From positions 1 to 45,434 of the forward strand of contig NZ_CALBGN010000006.1 of NCBI RefSeq assembly GCF_937893305.1: a stretch of DNA of 45,434 bases, written 5' to 3'. Shown in pieces: positions 1-8,924 of this stretch. Each line of letters opens with the position of its first letter. The first letter of the stretch is position 1. Origin of the DNA: an uncultured Helicobacter sp. (GTDB lineage: Bacteria > Campylobacterota > Campylobacteria > Campylobacterales > Helicobacteraceae). The notes beneath the pieces were generated by a model, which worked only from the letters and a program-made list of their open reading frames with translations, was not told the DNA's origin and did no database searches. A program made the translations under genes and the position numbers.

Positions 1-1733
1 TTCCAGAATTTGTAATATTTCCTTCTAGGCTTGCTTTATCAATTGTGATACCATTAGTAATTGTGCCAGAGTTTGTAATATTGCCTGCTAGTTTAGAACC
101 ATTGGCGATTGAGACTTTTTTGATTGTGCCAGAATTGCTTAAGGCATTTAAGATTCCTTTGTTTTCTAGCTTGACTTCTTCTTGGATTTCTCCTTCATTA
201 TTAATACCTGCTAGTGTAGAGTTATTAACAGAAATGTTTTTTGCAATGATTGCACCAGCAGCATTAGAGATAGTGCCAACTTTTGCATCATTTGTGATTG
301 TAATATCCTTAGAGATAGTGCCACCTGTGTTATTAATGGCTTGAACGCTTGCTCCACTAATTGTTAAATTTCCATTGAATGTATTAGAATTGTTAATTGT
401 ATTAACGCTAATCTCATTAAGATTTAAATCACTATCAAATGTCCCTGCATTAGAGATTGTGCCGACATTACCTTTTAAATCTAAGGTTCCACTCATTGTG
501 GAGTTTGCTCCATTATTTTGGATTCCACCTAGAGTTGAGCCTTTTTCTAATGTAATGTTATCTGAGAAAGTTGCACCATTTTCATTAATGATAGAACCAC
601 CAACACTTCCACCATTGTTAATAGTAATATTTCCTGTTTTTGCATTGGTTCCGCTGTTTTTAATGTCGCCACCTACGCTACCGCCATTGATGGAGATTTT
701 ACTAATTGTGCCGGAGTTTTGGATATTACCGCCTAAACTTCCACCATTGATAACTATGCCACCTTGATTGATTTGCGCTTTATTATGATTAATAATATTA
801 CCTGTAACATTACCATTTGCATTTATTGTAATGCCATCTCCAATTACTGTTCCACCGTGCCCAGTATTATCGGAACCCTGACTTCCGTTAGTAATATTTC
901 CATTAACTTTCCCATCAACTTCAATTTTTCCATTAATTCTTCCCCCATATCTATTCCAAATACCTCCAGTTATGTTAGCAGTATCTTTAACAGAAATACC
1001 TCCTTCAATGGTCGACATCCAATTTAAAATACCAACATTAGTGCCTTTAATGTTTCCCCCTACATCAATGCTTCCTTTTATTGTTCCACGACCCCCTTGA
1101 TTAAGATTATGAATCACGATTCCACCATTTAAGATGGCGTCCCTATCAACTTTAATATCCTTGTTAATTGTTCCGCTATTATAGACAGCAACATGACCAT
1201 AACTAGAAAAATTATTTCCACCTGTTACAGTTCCATTTTTTATATGGATTGAACCATCAATAGTGCCTTCATTTCCTATGGCATTCACTCTTTGATTGTT
1301 CACACCTACATCAATACTGCCACCGTCTACAATAACATCCCCTTTAATGTTTGATGCATTATTTACCCTGCCAACAAGAGCACCTTTAATATCAACATTG
1401 CCAGAAATTGTAGCACCTTTATTATTATGGATTCCACCTGTTACACTACCGCCTTGATTGATAGTAATATCATTATTAATCGTTCCGTTATTGTGAATCC
1501 CTTGTGGACCTACAGTTCCATTAATAATTACATTATCTTTAGTAACACCATTAGAAATATCAACTCTATTTTCAGATTGACCTTTCTGAATCTCAATATC
1601 ATCTGCATTGACATTTGTAAGTAAGGTTGTTAAAACTAATGAACCATAGAAGATTGAAGAAGTAAGTCGTTTTAGTGGCTGATAATTAGGATTTGCCCCC
1701 CCCCCACAGAGTCAATGGAAGATGATTTTGCAT
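1..1733 (-). CDS. Autotransporter-like repeat surface protein, 5' part, phase-off
   Basis: This is the N-terminal part of a large surface protein that continues past the left edge. The ATG at 1733-1731 follows AAGGAG by about 6 bases. A G10 tract begins at codon 10. As sequenced, translation stops after 15 codons. With one G fewer the frame stays open to the window edge. That frame has a basic stretch (NYQPLKRLTSS), a hydrophobic signal segment ending in NVNA-DD, and then more than 500 residues of Gly/Asn-rich repeats of the type GNITNSGTI and GGSVGGSIIN. Such beta-helix passenger repeats are typical of type V autotransporters and related adhesins. The C-terminal beta-barrel would lie outside the window, so the class is inferred. 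The apparent plus-strand ORFs here are shadows of the repeats. I am confident of the coding frame and less so of the exact family. Confidence 0.82.
1696..1705 (-). repeat. G10 homopolymer (phase-variation tract)
   Basis: Ten consecutive C on the plus strand read as G10 in the gene, 25 bases downstream of the autotransporter ATG. With 10 G the reading frame ends at TAA seven bases after the tract. With 9 or 12 G it enters the signal peptide and passenger repeats. Long poly-G tracts are the usual slipped-strand phase-variation sites of Campylobacter and Helicobacter. Confidence 0.9.
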
Positions 1734-1771
1734 AAATTTCTCCTTTGTTTGCAAAATTAAAAAATTTTTGA

Positions 1772-1777
1772 ATTATA
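1772..1777 (-). promoter_or_regulatory. Candidate -10 (TATAAT) for the autotransporter gene
   Basis: TATAAT on the minus strand, 39 bases upstream of the ATG, in a very AT-rich stretch with A/T runs upstream, as in Campylobacterota sigma-70 promoters that lack a clear -35. Confidence 0.5.
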
Positions 1778-1853
1778 CCTTTTTAAATGACTTTTTTAGA
1801 TTAAATTTTAATAAAAGATTTTAATTTTATTTTTAGTAATTACGCTTACATTT

Positions 1854-1877
1854 CTAAGTCCTTGTTTTTGGACTTAG
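1854..1877. terminator. Hairpin overlapping the ppk stop codon
   Basis: A perfect 8-bp inverted repeat, CTAAGTCC and GGACTTAG, with an 8-base loop that includes a T-run. The ppk stop lies in the stem. No long T-run follows on the minus strand, so termination is plausible but unproven. Confidence 0.35.
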
Positions 1878-3979
1878 CTTTCTTTAAACATTCTGCTTGC
1901 TAATTTTTTTGCTTTGATTGCGCGTTCTTCTTGTTTGAGCGAAGAATATAGCGCATTTGTATGTTCTTCTAGGATTTTTTGGCTAGAAATTGGCTTTTCA
2001 CTACTTTTTGGGGCAAGTTTTGTGTATTCTCCATTAGAACCTAATTCGTGTGCTTTAGCGTTATCTTCGCTTTGGATTTTTATGATTTCAAATAGCTTGT
2101 TTGCTAGCTCATCATCAAAAACAGGCGTCATTAACTCTACACGGCGTTCTAAGTTTCTTGGCATTAAATCCGCACTTGCGAAATAGATTGGCACTTCAGC
2201 GTGCTTGAAGTAATAAATCCTTGCGTGCTCTAAGTATTTACCCACGATAGAAATCACGCGGATATTTTCGCTAACCCCTTTAATCCCAGGACGCAAACAA
2301 CAAATTCCACGCACAATTAAATCAATCTTTACCCCTGCATTTGAAGCCTTATAAAGTGCTAAAATCACATCTGTATCTACCACAGAATTTGCCTTTAGGA
2401 TAATGCGTCCTTCGCTTCCCATTTTTGCTTCATTTTCAATTAAATCTAAAATTTTTGGCTTGATTTGCAAAGGAGCAGCAAGCAATACGCTAAGTTTAGA
2501 TTTATGAGAGAAGCCAGAGAGGTTGTGAAAAAACTTAGTGGCATCTTGTGTAAAAGCACGCTTAGAAGTCATATAGCTAATATCTGTGTAGATTTTTGCT
2601 GTGCTTGGATTATAGTTTCCTGTGCTTAAATGCACATATTCGCGCAACTCTTTGCCAATGCTTTTAATCACTAAAGCGATTTTTGCATGCACTTTCAGTC
2701 CCGGAACTCCATAGATCACATGCGCTCCAGCGGATTCTAATGCGCGCGCCCAGTGGAGATTGTTTTCTTCATCAAATCTTGCTTTTAACTCCACAAGGGC
2801 GGTTACTTGCTTGCCATTTTCCGCAGCTTCAATCAACGCCTTTACAATCGGAGAGTTTTTGCCCACACGATAAAGTGTCATACGGATGGAAAAAACATCA
2901 GGGTCTTTTGCGGCACTTTGGATAAAATTCACTACCGGATCAAAACTCTCATAAGGCTGAAAGCTCAAAATATCTTGGCTATCAAGCACAGAAAAAATAT
3001 TTGCATTAGAATCAAGTGGAGGCAAAATCTTAGAAGTATAACTAGGGAATGTGAGCTTTGCAAAGTTTTTATTTCCTACAATCTCCCAAAGAATATTAGA
3101 ATTCATCGGAACTTCGCATTCATAAATATCTTCTGGGGTAACTTGGATATATTGTGTGATGAAGTTTTTTAGCTCTAAATCTTCAGTTTTATCGATTTCA
3201 AGGCGAATAATCTCACCTTTTCGGCGCGATTTTAACCCCTCTGTCATTAATGCCATAAAATCATCGCCTTCTTCTTCTTCAATCTCCATATCTGCGTTTC
3301 TTGTAACCCTAAATGCACTCCAACTCAACGCCTTAAAGCCGGGAAAAAGCTCATTTGTAAATTCTGCCACAATAGAATCTGTACAAAAATAAGCATCTCC
3401 TAACTGCACAAATCCCGGGAGCATTCTTGAAATACGCGTCATTCCAAATTTAACTTCACTAGGATTATCTAGGCTTTGAAGTTTTAATGCCAGCACATAA
3501 CTTAGATTGTTTAAATGCGGAAAAGGGTGTGTTGCATCAACAGCAATAGGCACAACAATGGGATAAAGATGGTTTAAAAAATACTCTTTTAATTCTTGTT
3601 TTTCTTGTTTGTTACCTTGTGCGTAAGTTTTGATATGCAATCCAAGTTTTGCTAACTCTCCTTTAATCTCAAAATAGCAATCTTCTAGGCGTTTTTTTTC
3701 GGCTTTTAAATAGCTTCTGATTTCATCTAATTGATCTTTTGGAGTTAGCCTATCAGGACCGCTCTCTGTAATCCCTGCGCTATAAAGGCGTTTTAGTCCC
3801 GCAACACGCACCATATAAAATTCATCTAAATTTGTGCCATAAATTGCGATAAACTTTAAACGCTCAAGCAATGGATTGTTTATATCTTGCGCTTCACTTA
3901 AAACGCGCGTATTAAAACGCAACCAAGACAATTCGCGATTAATAAAATTAGCAGACTTATTTAAAGAATTTTGTGACAT
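1874..3979 (-). CDS. ppk: Polyphosphate kinase 1
   Basis: Makes inorganic polyphosphate from ATP reversibly and is normally attached to the inner membrane. The 701-residue length fits PPK1 (about 690). The N-terminal signature FINRELSWLRFN lies at residues 12-23. The autophosphorylated histidine is in KVHAKIAL near residue 430, and the second conserved histidine is in HARIYYFKHA near residue 586, the same spacing as H435 and H592 of E. coli PPK1. NPSTAKIYTD and MPRNLERRVEL are also family motifs. It is transcribed divergently from purM, with a TATAAT at 4008-4013. No exopolyphosphatase gene is adjacent. Nothing looks broken. Confidence 0.97.
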   Translation of the reverse strand: MSQNSLNKSANFINRELSWLRFNTRVLSEAQDINNPLLERLKFIAIYGTNLDEFYMVRVAGLKRLYSAGITESGPDRLTPKDQLDEIRSYLKAEKKRLEDCYFEIKGELAKLGLHIKTYAQGNKQEKQELKEYFLNHLYPIVVPIAVDATHPFPHLNNLSYVLALKLQSLDNPSEVKFGMTRISRMLPGFVQLGDAYFCTDSIVAEFTNELFPGFKALSWSAFRVTRNADMEIEEEEGDDFMALMTEGLKSRRKGEIIRLEIDKTEDLELKNFITQYIQVTPEDIYECEVPMNSNILWEIVGNKNFAKLTFPSYTSKILPPLDSNANIFSVLDSQDILSFQPYESFDPVVNFIQSAAKDPDVFSIRMTLYRVGKNSPIVKALIEAAENGKQVTALVELKARFDEENNLHWARALESAGAHVIYGVPGLKVHAKIALVIKSIGKELREYVHLSTGNYNPSTAKIYTDISYMTSKRAFTQDATKFFHNLSGFSHKSKLSVLLAAPLQIKPKILDLIENEAKMGSEGRIILKANSVVDTDVILALYKASNAGVKIDLIVRGICCLRPGIKGVSENIRVISIVGKYLEHARIYYFKHAEVPIYFASADLMPRNLERRVELMTPVFDDELANKLFEIIKIQSEDNAKAHELGSNGEYTKLAPKSSEKPISSQKILEEHTNALYSSLKQEERAIKAKKLASRMFKES

Positions 3980-4007
3980 CTAAACCCCTTTATTTGAAAT
4001 TCATTCT

Positions 4008-4013
4008 ATTATA
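4008..4013 (-). promoter_or_regulatory. Candidate -10 for ppk
   Basis: TATAAT read on the minus strand, about 30 bases upstream of the ppk ATG, within the 138-base divergent ppk/purM gap. Confidence 0.45.
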
Positions 4014-4117
4014 TATTGAGTTGCGTTAAAGTTGCCTTGAATCCTTATAGAAATGTAAGAATTTGTAAGGTTTAAGTTGCTATGATTGCGATTTGAAATT
4101 TGCCTTAGGGATTAGAA

Positions 4118-5104
4118 ATGAATAAATTAAACTATAAAGATTCTGGTGTAGATATTGCTGAAGGAAATGCCCTTGTAGAAGGCTTAAAGGGGCTTGTTAA
4201 ACAAACTTTCAATCAAAATGTCTTAGGTGGAATCGGATCTTTTAGCGGTGCGTTTTTGCTCCCTAGTGGTTATAAAGAACCTGTGATGCTAGCAGCGACA
4301 GATGGCGTTGGCACAAAGCTAAAACTAGCCATTGATAGTGGAATCTTAAATAGTGTTGGGATTGATTTAGTTGCAATGTGTGTAAATGATTTAATTTGCA
4401 ACTTTGCAACTCCGTTGTTTTTCTTAGATTATTACGCCACAGGGAAGCTTGATAAAAACGCCGCTTTGCAAGTGATTAGCGGAATTACACAAGGTTGTTT
4501 AGAGGCACAATGTGCGTTAATTGGTGGAGAAAGTGCGGAAATGCCCGGAATGTATAAAGATAAGGATTTTGACTTAGCAGGATTTGCAGTAGGGATTGCA
4601 GAAAGAGAAATTGTAGAGCGTCCCTTACAAGCAAAGGCAGGTGATGTCTTAATCGCACTTCCAAGCAGTGGAATCCACTCTAATGGCTATTCACTCGTTA
4701 GAAAAATCCTAGAAAAACACAATATTGCCTTAGATTCCAACTTTGAAGGAAAGCCTTTAATTGAAACCTTGCTTGAGCCAACAAAAATCTATGTCCAAAC
4801 TTTTAAAAAACTTCAAGGCAAGCTCAAAGCTCTAGCACACATCACAGGGGGCGGACTTGTAGAAAATCTCCCACGCGTGCTACCTAATGGGATTAGTGCG
4901 AAGATCATTGAAAAAAACATTCAGCAGTTACCGATTTTTGAAATGCTCTGCCATTATGTCCAAGACACTGATAAATACCGCACTTTTAATATGGGTGTTG
5001 GAATGGTGCTTGTTGTTGATCCAAAAGATGCAGATTCAATCGCTAAAGAAGGTTATATTTTAGGAACACTTGAAAACGGAGATAAAGGCGTTGAGTTTGT
5101 GTAA
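4118..5104 (+). CDS. purM: Phosphoribosylformylglycinamidine cyclo-ligase (AIR synthetase)
   Basis: Closes the imidazole ring in purine synthesis: FGAM + ATP gives AIR. At 328 residues it is near the family length (about 330-345). The N-terminus has the family pattern YKDSGVDIAEGN. The ATP-binding motif DGVGTKLKLA lies near residue 57, and GGESAEMPGMY near 137 is a hallmark of the PurM fold. The C-terminus has HITGGGLVENLPRV and FNMGVGM. The ATG follows AGGGATTAGAA. It is the first gene of a plus-strand run. The next gene has its own -10, so it may be transcribed alone. Confidence 0.97.
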   Translation: MNKLNYKDSGVDIAEGNALVEGLKGLVKQTFNQNVLGGIGSFSGAFLLPSGYKEPVMLAATDGVGTKLKLAIDSGILNSVGIDLVAMCVNDLICNFATPLFFLDYYATGKLDKNAALQVISGITQGCLEAQCALIGGESAEMPGMYKDKDFDLAGFAVGIAEREIVERPLQAKAGDVLIALPSSGIHSNGYSLVRKILEKHNIALDSNFEGKPLIETLLEPTKIYVQTFKKLQGKLKALAHITGGGLVENLPRVLPNGISAKIIEKNIQQLPIFEMLCHYVQDTDKYRTFNMGVGMVLVVDPKDADSIAKEGYILGTLENGDKGVEFV

Positions 5105-5119
5105 AAGATAATTTTTTGC

Positions 5120-5125
5120 TATAAT
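5120..5125 (+). promoter_or_regulatory. Candidate -10 for the SH3-domain gene
   Basis: TATAAT preceded by a T-run (ATTTTTTGCTATAATC), 36 bases before the ATG at 5161. The arrangement matches the Campylobacterota sigma-70 consensus. Confidence 0.5.
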
Positions 5126-5160
5126 CTAGCCCAAAATCCAAAAATTAGAGAAAAATATCA

Positions 5161-5913
5161 ATGCTTGAGAGCTTAAAAAAAATTTTAAAGGTTTATCCTT
5201 TACCTATTTTTGTGTTATTGCTGACCTTTGTTATATATTACTCTGCTTTTGAACTCTTAAAGAAAAAAGAATCTTTACAAACTCCAATTTCTGAAGAAGA
5301 ATCTATGCAAAGCATTATAGAAACTCCAAAAGAAATCGCACGAGAAATTCCTAAAGAAGCGCAACAAAGTCCTTTAGAAGCACCTTTGGCAACACCACAG
5401 CAACTTCCAGAACAAAAGCCTATTAGCCACTTAACAAGTCGTGTAAAATCCTTAAATATTCGTAAAGATACGAACACACAATCCCACATTGTTGGCAAAC
5501 TCACCCCTGCGCAAACCGCGATAAGCCTTGAAGAAAGAGATGGGTGGATTTTGCTTGCAGATTCTAGCACTAAAGAGCCTATTGGCTGGGCACTAAAACG
5601 CTTTGTGAAAGAAACAACAACACCAGCTATGGAATCTAACATTAATCCTAACATTACAGAAGCACCGCAAACTATGGAATCTAAAATGGATTCCAACATT
5701 ACAGAAGCTTCACAAGCCTTGTATGCCTCTAAAGTGCCAAGCTTAAATATTAGAGAAAATCCTAGCACGGAAGCTAGAATCCTAAACAAGCTCACACCAA
5801 ATGATGCAGTAAGCATTATAGAAACAAATGGAATTTGGGTCAAAATCCAAGATTCAACGGCTAATGGCAAAAATGGCTGGGTTGTGAAACGCTCCTTGAT
5901 CTTACGTGATTAG
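5161..5913 (+). CDS. Membrane-anchored protein with two bacterial SH3 domains
   Basis: 250 residues. One N-terminal membrane helix (about residues 13-31, PLPIFVLLLTFVIYYSAF) is followed by a Glu/Pro-rich linker to about residue 93. Two SH3b (SH3_3-type) repeats follow. The first runs from about 94 to 147 and starts SRVKSLNIRKDTNTQS. The second starts near 187 with SKVPSLNIRENPSTEA. Each ends in a GW.(V/L)KR motif. Such domains usually bind peptidoglycan or mediate contacts in the periplasm, so this is likely an inner-membrane protein facing the cell wall. Its partner is unknown. It lies 3 bases before aroE, so the two are probably co-transcribed. The linker between the domains repeats the phrase NITEA(P/S)Q, a small internal duplication. 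Confidence 0.85.
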   Translation: MLESLKKILKVYPLPIFVLLLTFVIYYSAFELLKKKESLQTPISEEESMQSIIETPKEIAREIPKEAQQSPLEAPLATPQQLPEQKPISHLTSRVKSLNIRKDTNTQSHIVGKLTPAQTAISLEERDGWILLADSSTKEPIGWALKRFVKETTTPAMESNINPNITEAPQTMESKMDSNITEASQALYASKVPSLNIRENPSTEARILNKLTPNDAVSIIETNGIWVKIQDSTANGKNGWVVKRSLILRD

Positions 5914-5916
5914 TTA

Positions 5917-6699
5917 ATGCAGTTTGCGGTTATTGGCAATCCTATTGCCCACTCACTCTCTCCTATTTTGCACAACCACGCTTTTAAAATGCTAGGAATT
6001 GCAGGCTTTTATGGGCGTTATTTGCTCAAAGAAAATCAATCCTTTTACCACTTAAGAAGCTTACATTTAAAGGGTGCAAATATTACCGTGCCTTTTAAAG
6101 AAGTTGCGTTTAATTCTTGTGATGAAACTTTTGGGATTGCACGCGAAATAGGAGCTGTTAATACTATTATTTTTCAAGGCAATAAAATGCTAGGTTACAA
6201 TACTGATGCTTTAGGGTTTTATCTCTGTGTGGAAAATTTAGCTCCAAAAAATGCTCTAATCATCGGTGCTGGTGGTTCAGCAAAAGCAGTTGCTCACATT
6301 TTAAAACAAAAAGAAGTTGATGTTACACTCATTAACCGATCGCAAAAGCGTTTATTGGATTTTAAAGATTTTAAATGCGCCACTTTTGAAACTTTTGCCC
6401 CAAAAGATTCTTATGATTTAGTGATTAACACTACACCAGCTGGACTTATAGACAACACACTCCCTTTAACAAAGGAGCGTTTAACCTCTTTGCTTAAAAA
6501 TACGCGTTTTGCCTTTGATTTAATCTATGGCAAAGATACGCCTTTTTTAAAGCTTGCAAAATCCCTAAATATAGCAACTTCTGATGGTAAAGCAATGCTA
6601 ATCCAACAAGCAATTTTAGCCTTTGAAATTTTTATGCAATCCCAAAATATCGCATTTGATTTAAAAATTTTACGCCAAAGTATGCAAGATATTCTTTAA
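5917..6699 (+). CDS. aroE: Shikimate dehydrogenase (NADP+)
   Basis: Reduces 3-dehydroshikimate to shikimate in aromatic amino-acid synthesis. The 260 residues open with the substrate-binding signature IGNPIAHSLSPILHN. The catalytic lysine lies in NITVPFKEVAF (near residue 64). The nucleotide-binding loop is GAGGSAKAVAHIL near residue 117, and NTDALGF binds substrate. QQAILAFEIF lies near the C-terminus. The ATG is 3 bases after the preceding stop, with no obvious Shine-Dalgarno site, which suggests translational coupling. Confidence 0.96.
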   Translation: MQFAVIGNPIAHSLSPILHNHAFKMLGIAGFYGRYLLKENQSFYHLRSLHLKGANITVPFKEVAFNSCDETFGIAREIGAVNTIIFQGNKMLGYNTDALGFYLCVENLAPKNALIIGAGGSAKAVAHILKQKEVDVTLINRSQKRLLDFKDFKCATFETFAPKDSYDLVINTTPAGLIDNTLPLTKERLTSLLKNTRFAFDLIYGKDTPFLKLAKSLNIATSDGKAMLIQQAILAFEIFMQSQNIAFDLKILRQSMQDIL

Positions 6700-6704
6700 T
6701 ATGC

Positions 6705-6710
6705 TACAAT
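6705..6710 (+). promoter_or_regulatory. Candidate -10 for hpf-cca
   Basis: TACAAT within ATGCTACAATAATCC, 30 bases upstream of the hpf ATG, which itself has a strong AAAGGAG site. Confidence 0.4.
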
Positions 6711-6739
6711 AATCCTAACTTCATCAAAGGAGAACACAA

Positions 6740-7300
6740 ATGCATACAATCATTACTTCCCGTCATTTTGAACTCACTGAAGCAATGAAAGATTATATTT
6801 TAAGCCTTACGCAAAGCCTTGAGAAATATCAACTTGATATTCTAAGCACACGCGTTGTTGTAACCTATCAAGAAAAAAAAGGCAGCAAAAAAGGAGAAAA
6901 AAAGAAAAAACGCGCCTTTGGCATTGATATTACACTCTCTTTAGCGCACTCTAATACACTTGTGATTAATCAAGTGGATAAGGATTTTTATGCAGCTGTA
7001 GATTTAGCCATTGGCAGAATGCATAAGATTTTGCGCCGTCATCACGATAAACAAAACAAAAAATTCACAATCCCAGCACAAGATTTAATGGTAACAACTA
7101 TTTTGCGCGATGAAGCTTTGGCAAATAAAGGGGAAGATGAGATTGTCCCTATGGATTTAGATTTGCATAAGCCTTTAGATATTGAAGATGCGCTTGAGAG
7201 ATTAAAAAGTAGCTCCCAACAATTTTTCGTCTTTAACGATAAGGATTCTAAAATGCGCGTGATTTATAAACGAATTGATGGCAAATACGGACTCTATTAA
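6740..7300 (+). CDS. hpf: Ribosome hibernation promoting factor, long form
   Basis: Binds the 30S subunit and pairs ribosomes into inactive 100S dimers in stationary phase. The N-terminal YfiA-like domain spans about residues 1-110. The C-terminal dimerisation domain (about 130-186) contains QQFFVFNDKDSKMRVIYKR.DGKYGLY, the usual end of long HPF proteins. The 186-residue length fits the long form. An odd point is a lysine-rich loop (KKGSKKGEKKKKR, about residues 42-54) inserted in the N-terminal sheet. Its coding DNA holds several A-runs, including one of eight. The start is clear, with AAAGGAG 8 bases upstream. Its end overlaps cca by 23 bases. Confidence 0.93.
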   Translation: MHTIITSRHFELTEAMKDYILSLTQSLEKYQLDILSTRVVVTYQEKKGSKKGEKKKKRAFGIDITLSLAHSNTLVINQVDKDFYAAVDLAIGRMHKILRRHHDKQNKKFTIPAQDLMVTTILRDEALANKGEDEIVPMDLDLHKPLDIEDALERLKSSSQQFFVFNDKDSKMRVIYKRIDGKYGLY

Positions 7301-8513
7301 AAAAATTTATCTTGTTGGTGGTGCAGTGCGTGATGCACTGCTTGGACTTCCTACTAAAGACAAAGATTATGTAGCTGTTGGCTTTAGCGAAGAAGATTTT
7401 AAGCATCTTCTTAGAGTTGGCAAAAGCTTTCCCGTTTTTCTACAAAAAGATAATTCTCAAATTGCCTTAGCACGACGCGAAAAAAAGACGCAGCAAGGAT
7501 ATAATGGATTTAACATACAAACACATAAAGTAAGCCTTGATGAAGACTTAAAACGCCGTGATTTAACTATTAATGCTATTGCATTTGATGAATCTACACA
7601 AACTTATCACGATCCCTTTGGTGGCATCAAAGATTTGCACAATAAGATTTTGCGTCATATTAGTGATGCTTTTTGTGAAGATCCTTTGCGTGTGCTTAGG
7701 ATTGCAAGATTTCGTGCTAGGTTTGGAGTGGAATGGAAGATTCATCAAAGCACAAAAGTTTTAATTTATAAAATGCGTGATGAATTGCGCTATTTAGAAA
7801 AAAATCGCGTGTATAAGGAAGTTGAAAACGCACTTTTAGCGCAAAACTCTTATGTGTTTTTTGAAAGTCTTTTTGAACTTGGCGTACTTGATGTGATTTT
7901 CCCTAGCATTTATGCACTAACAACCCTAAAAGAAGGCAATTTGCACCATTTAGAATCTTCTGTTTTTGCACACACAATGGAAGTGTTAAAACTCACAGAA
8001 TCTAAAAAAAACTTAGTGTTAAAGTTTGCTGCTCTTTACCACGATATTGCAAAACCTTATTGTTATCGTAATTTTGGAAACTCACAAGGACACGATGATT
8101 TGAACATCATCACACCACTTTTAGATATTGCACTCCCAAATACAATCAAAAAACCTATGTTACTTCTAATCCAAAACCATATTAAAATCTATTTACTTCC
8201 ACAAATGCGACTTAGTAAATGTGTGGCGTTTTTTGATACTTACAAAAAGGATTCCACCTTGTTAGAACTTCAACTTGACTTACTTTTAGCAGATAAGCAA
8301 GGGCGCATTAGTAAAGACATTTTGGATTTCAACTTTTTAGCCTTTAAAGACATTTTACTAAATACCTTTAATACGCTTTTGAATTATTCTCCAAAGGAGT
8401 GGATTGCACAAAACAACCCCACTCCAAACGCCATAAAAGCACAGATTTTAAAAGAAAAAATTAGAATCTTAAAAAAAGATTCCGCATTTTTAGCTCTGCA
8501 AAAACACCTTTAA
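7278..8513 (+). CDS. cca: CCA tRNA nucleotidyltransferase
   Basis: Adds or repairs the 3' CCA of tRNAs. The class II nucleotidyltransferase head begins IYLVGGAVRDALLGLPTKDKDYV, with the metal-binding DKDY. RRDLTINAIAFD and EDPLRVLRIARFRARF follow, both typical of the poly(A) polymerase/CCA family. A degenerate HD-type region lies in the C-terminal half (FAALYHDIAKP near residue 255, then GHDD). The ATG at 7278 is preferred over the in-frame TTG at 7275. The gene overlaps the end of hpf and also overlaps the convergent gene at 8490 by 24 bases. About 411 residues. Whether it adds all of CCA or only part cannot be told from the sequence alone. Confidence 0.93.
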   Translation: MANTDSIKKIYLVGGAVRDALLGLPTKDKDYVAVGFSEEDFKHLLRVGKSFPVFLQKDNSQIALARREKKTQQGYNGFNIQTHKVSLDEDLKRRDLTINAIAFDESTQTYHDPFGGIKDLHNKILRHISDAFCEDPLRVLRIARFRARFGVEWKIHQSTKVLIYKMRDELRYLEKNRVYKEVENALLAQNSYVFFESLFELGVLDVIFPSIYALTTLKEGNLHHLESSVFAHTMEVLKLTESKKNLVLKFAALYHDIAKPYCYRNFGNSQGHDDLNIITPLLDIALPNTIKKPMLLLIQNHIKIYLLPQMRLSKCVAFFDTYKKDSTLLELQLDLLLADKQGRISKDILDFNFLAFKDILLNTFNTLLNYSPKEWIAQNNPTPNAIKAQILKEKIRILKKDSAFLALQKHL

Positions 8514-8924
8514 ATCCCCACTAAAGCCTACAAGATTTACGCATTCTTGACAGAGACTTAAAGGCTTGTCATTAAAAAACTTAATTTGCACCTTATGCGA
8601 ATAAATCTCTAGAAAAAATCTCAAATCATTAGTAACAACTGCTAAAAAATCTGGATTTTTAAGATTTTCCAAACAAGCCTTACAGCCACATAAATGCACA
8701 CTTGGATCGCCTTTAGCTCTAAAGGTGGCTTCTTGGATTTTTGCTTGATAGAATAGAACTTTTTGTATTTTATTGTTTGGATAAGAAAAATAGATTCCAT
8801 CTTGATTTGCACTTAAATCTCCAAAATCCGCTTTGATACCACCATTTTGAAGTTGCTTATACAAAGCATTTTCTAAAGAAAATCCATCATTAGAACAGGC
8901 TGAAATAATTTTTTCAAAAAACAT
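8490..8924 (-). CDS. Unknown cysteine-containing protein at the end of the heptose operon
   Basis: 144 residues, family not recognised. The ATG follows directly after the gmhA stop, so it is coupled to that gene. The N-terminal half is mixed helix and strand. The C-terminal half has a His-Cys cluster (HLCGCKAC near residues 78-85) and a later CQEC (near 126-129). Together these could hold a zinc or another metal as a ribbon. There is no signal peptide and no membrane helix, so it is probably cytosolic. Its 3' end overlaps the convergent cca by 24 bases. The operon position hints at a link to LPS heptose or sugar metabolism but does not show it. Confidence 0.75.
   Translation of the reverse strand: MFFEKIISACSNDGFSLENALYKQLQNGGIKADFGDLSANQDGIYFSYPNNKIQKVLFYQAKIQEATFRAKGDPSVHLCGCKACLENLKNPDFLAVVTNDLRFFLEIYSHKVQIKFFNDKPLSLCQECVNLVGFSGDLKVFLQS

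Noticed and set aside
45..1624. Plus-strand ORFs rich in Ile, Pro, Leu and Val
   Set aside because: They are the reverse strand of the autotransporter repeats. The minus-strand reading gives a signal peptide and regular GxIxNxGTI repeats, with a good ribosome site.
2683..3392. Plus-strand ORFs inside ppk
   Set aside because: Fully inside a clear ppk gene on the other strand, with no ribosome site or family pattern.
5175..5182. A8 run at the start of the SH3 gene as a phase switch
   Set aside because: Eight A is common by chance in an AT-rich genome, and the frame is intact. Not enough without variation data.
5238..5870. A 210-residue minus-strand ORF opposite the SH3 protein
   Set aside because: A shadow of the Ser/Glu-rich linker. 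The plus strand has a membrane helix and two SH3 repeats.
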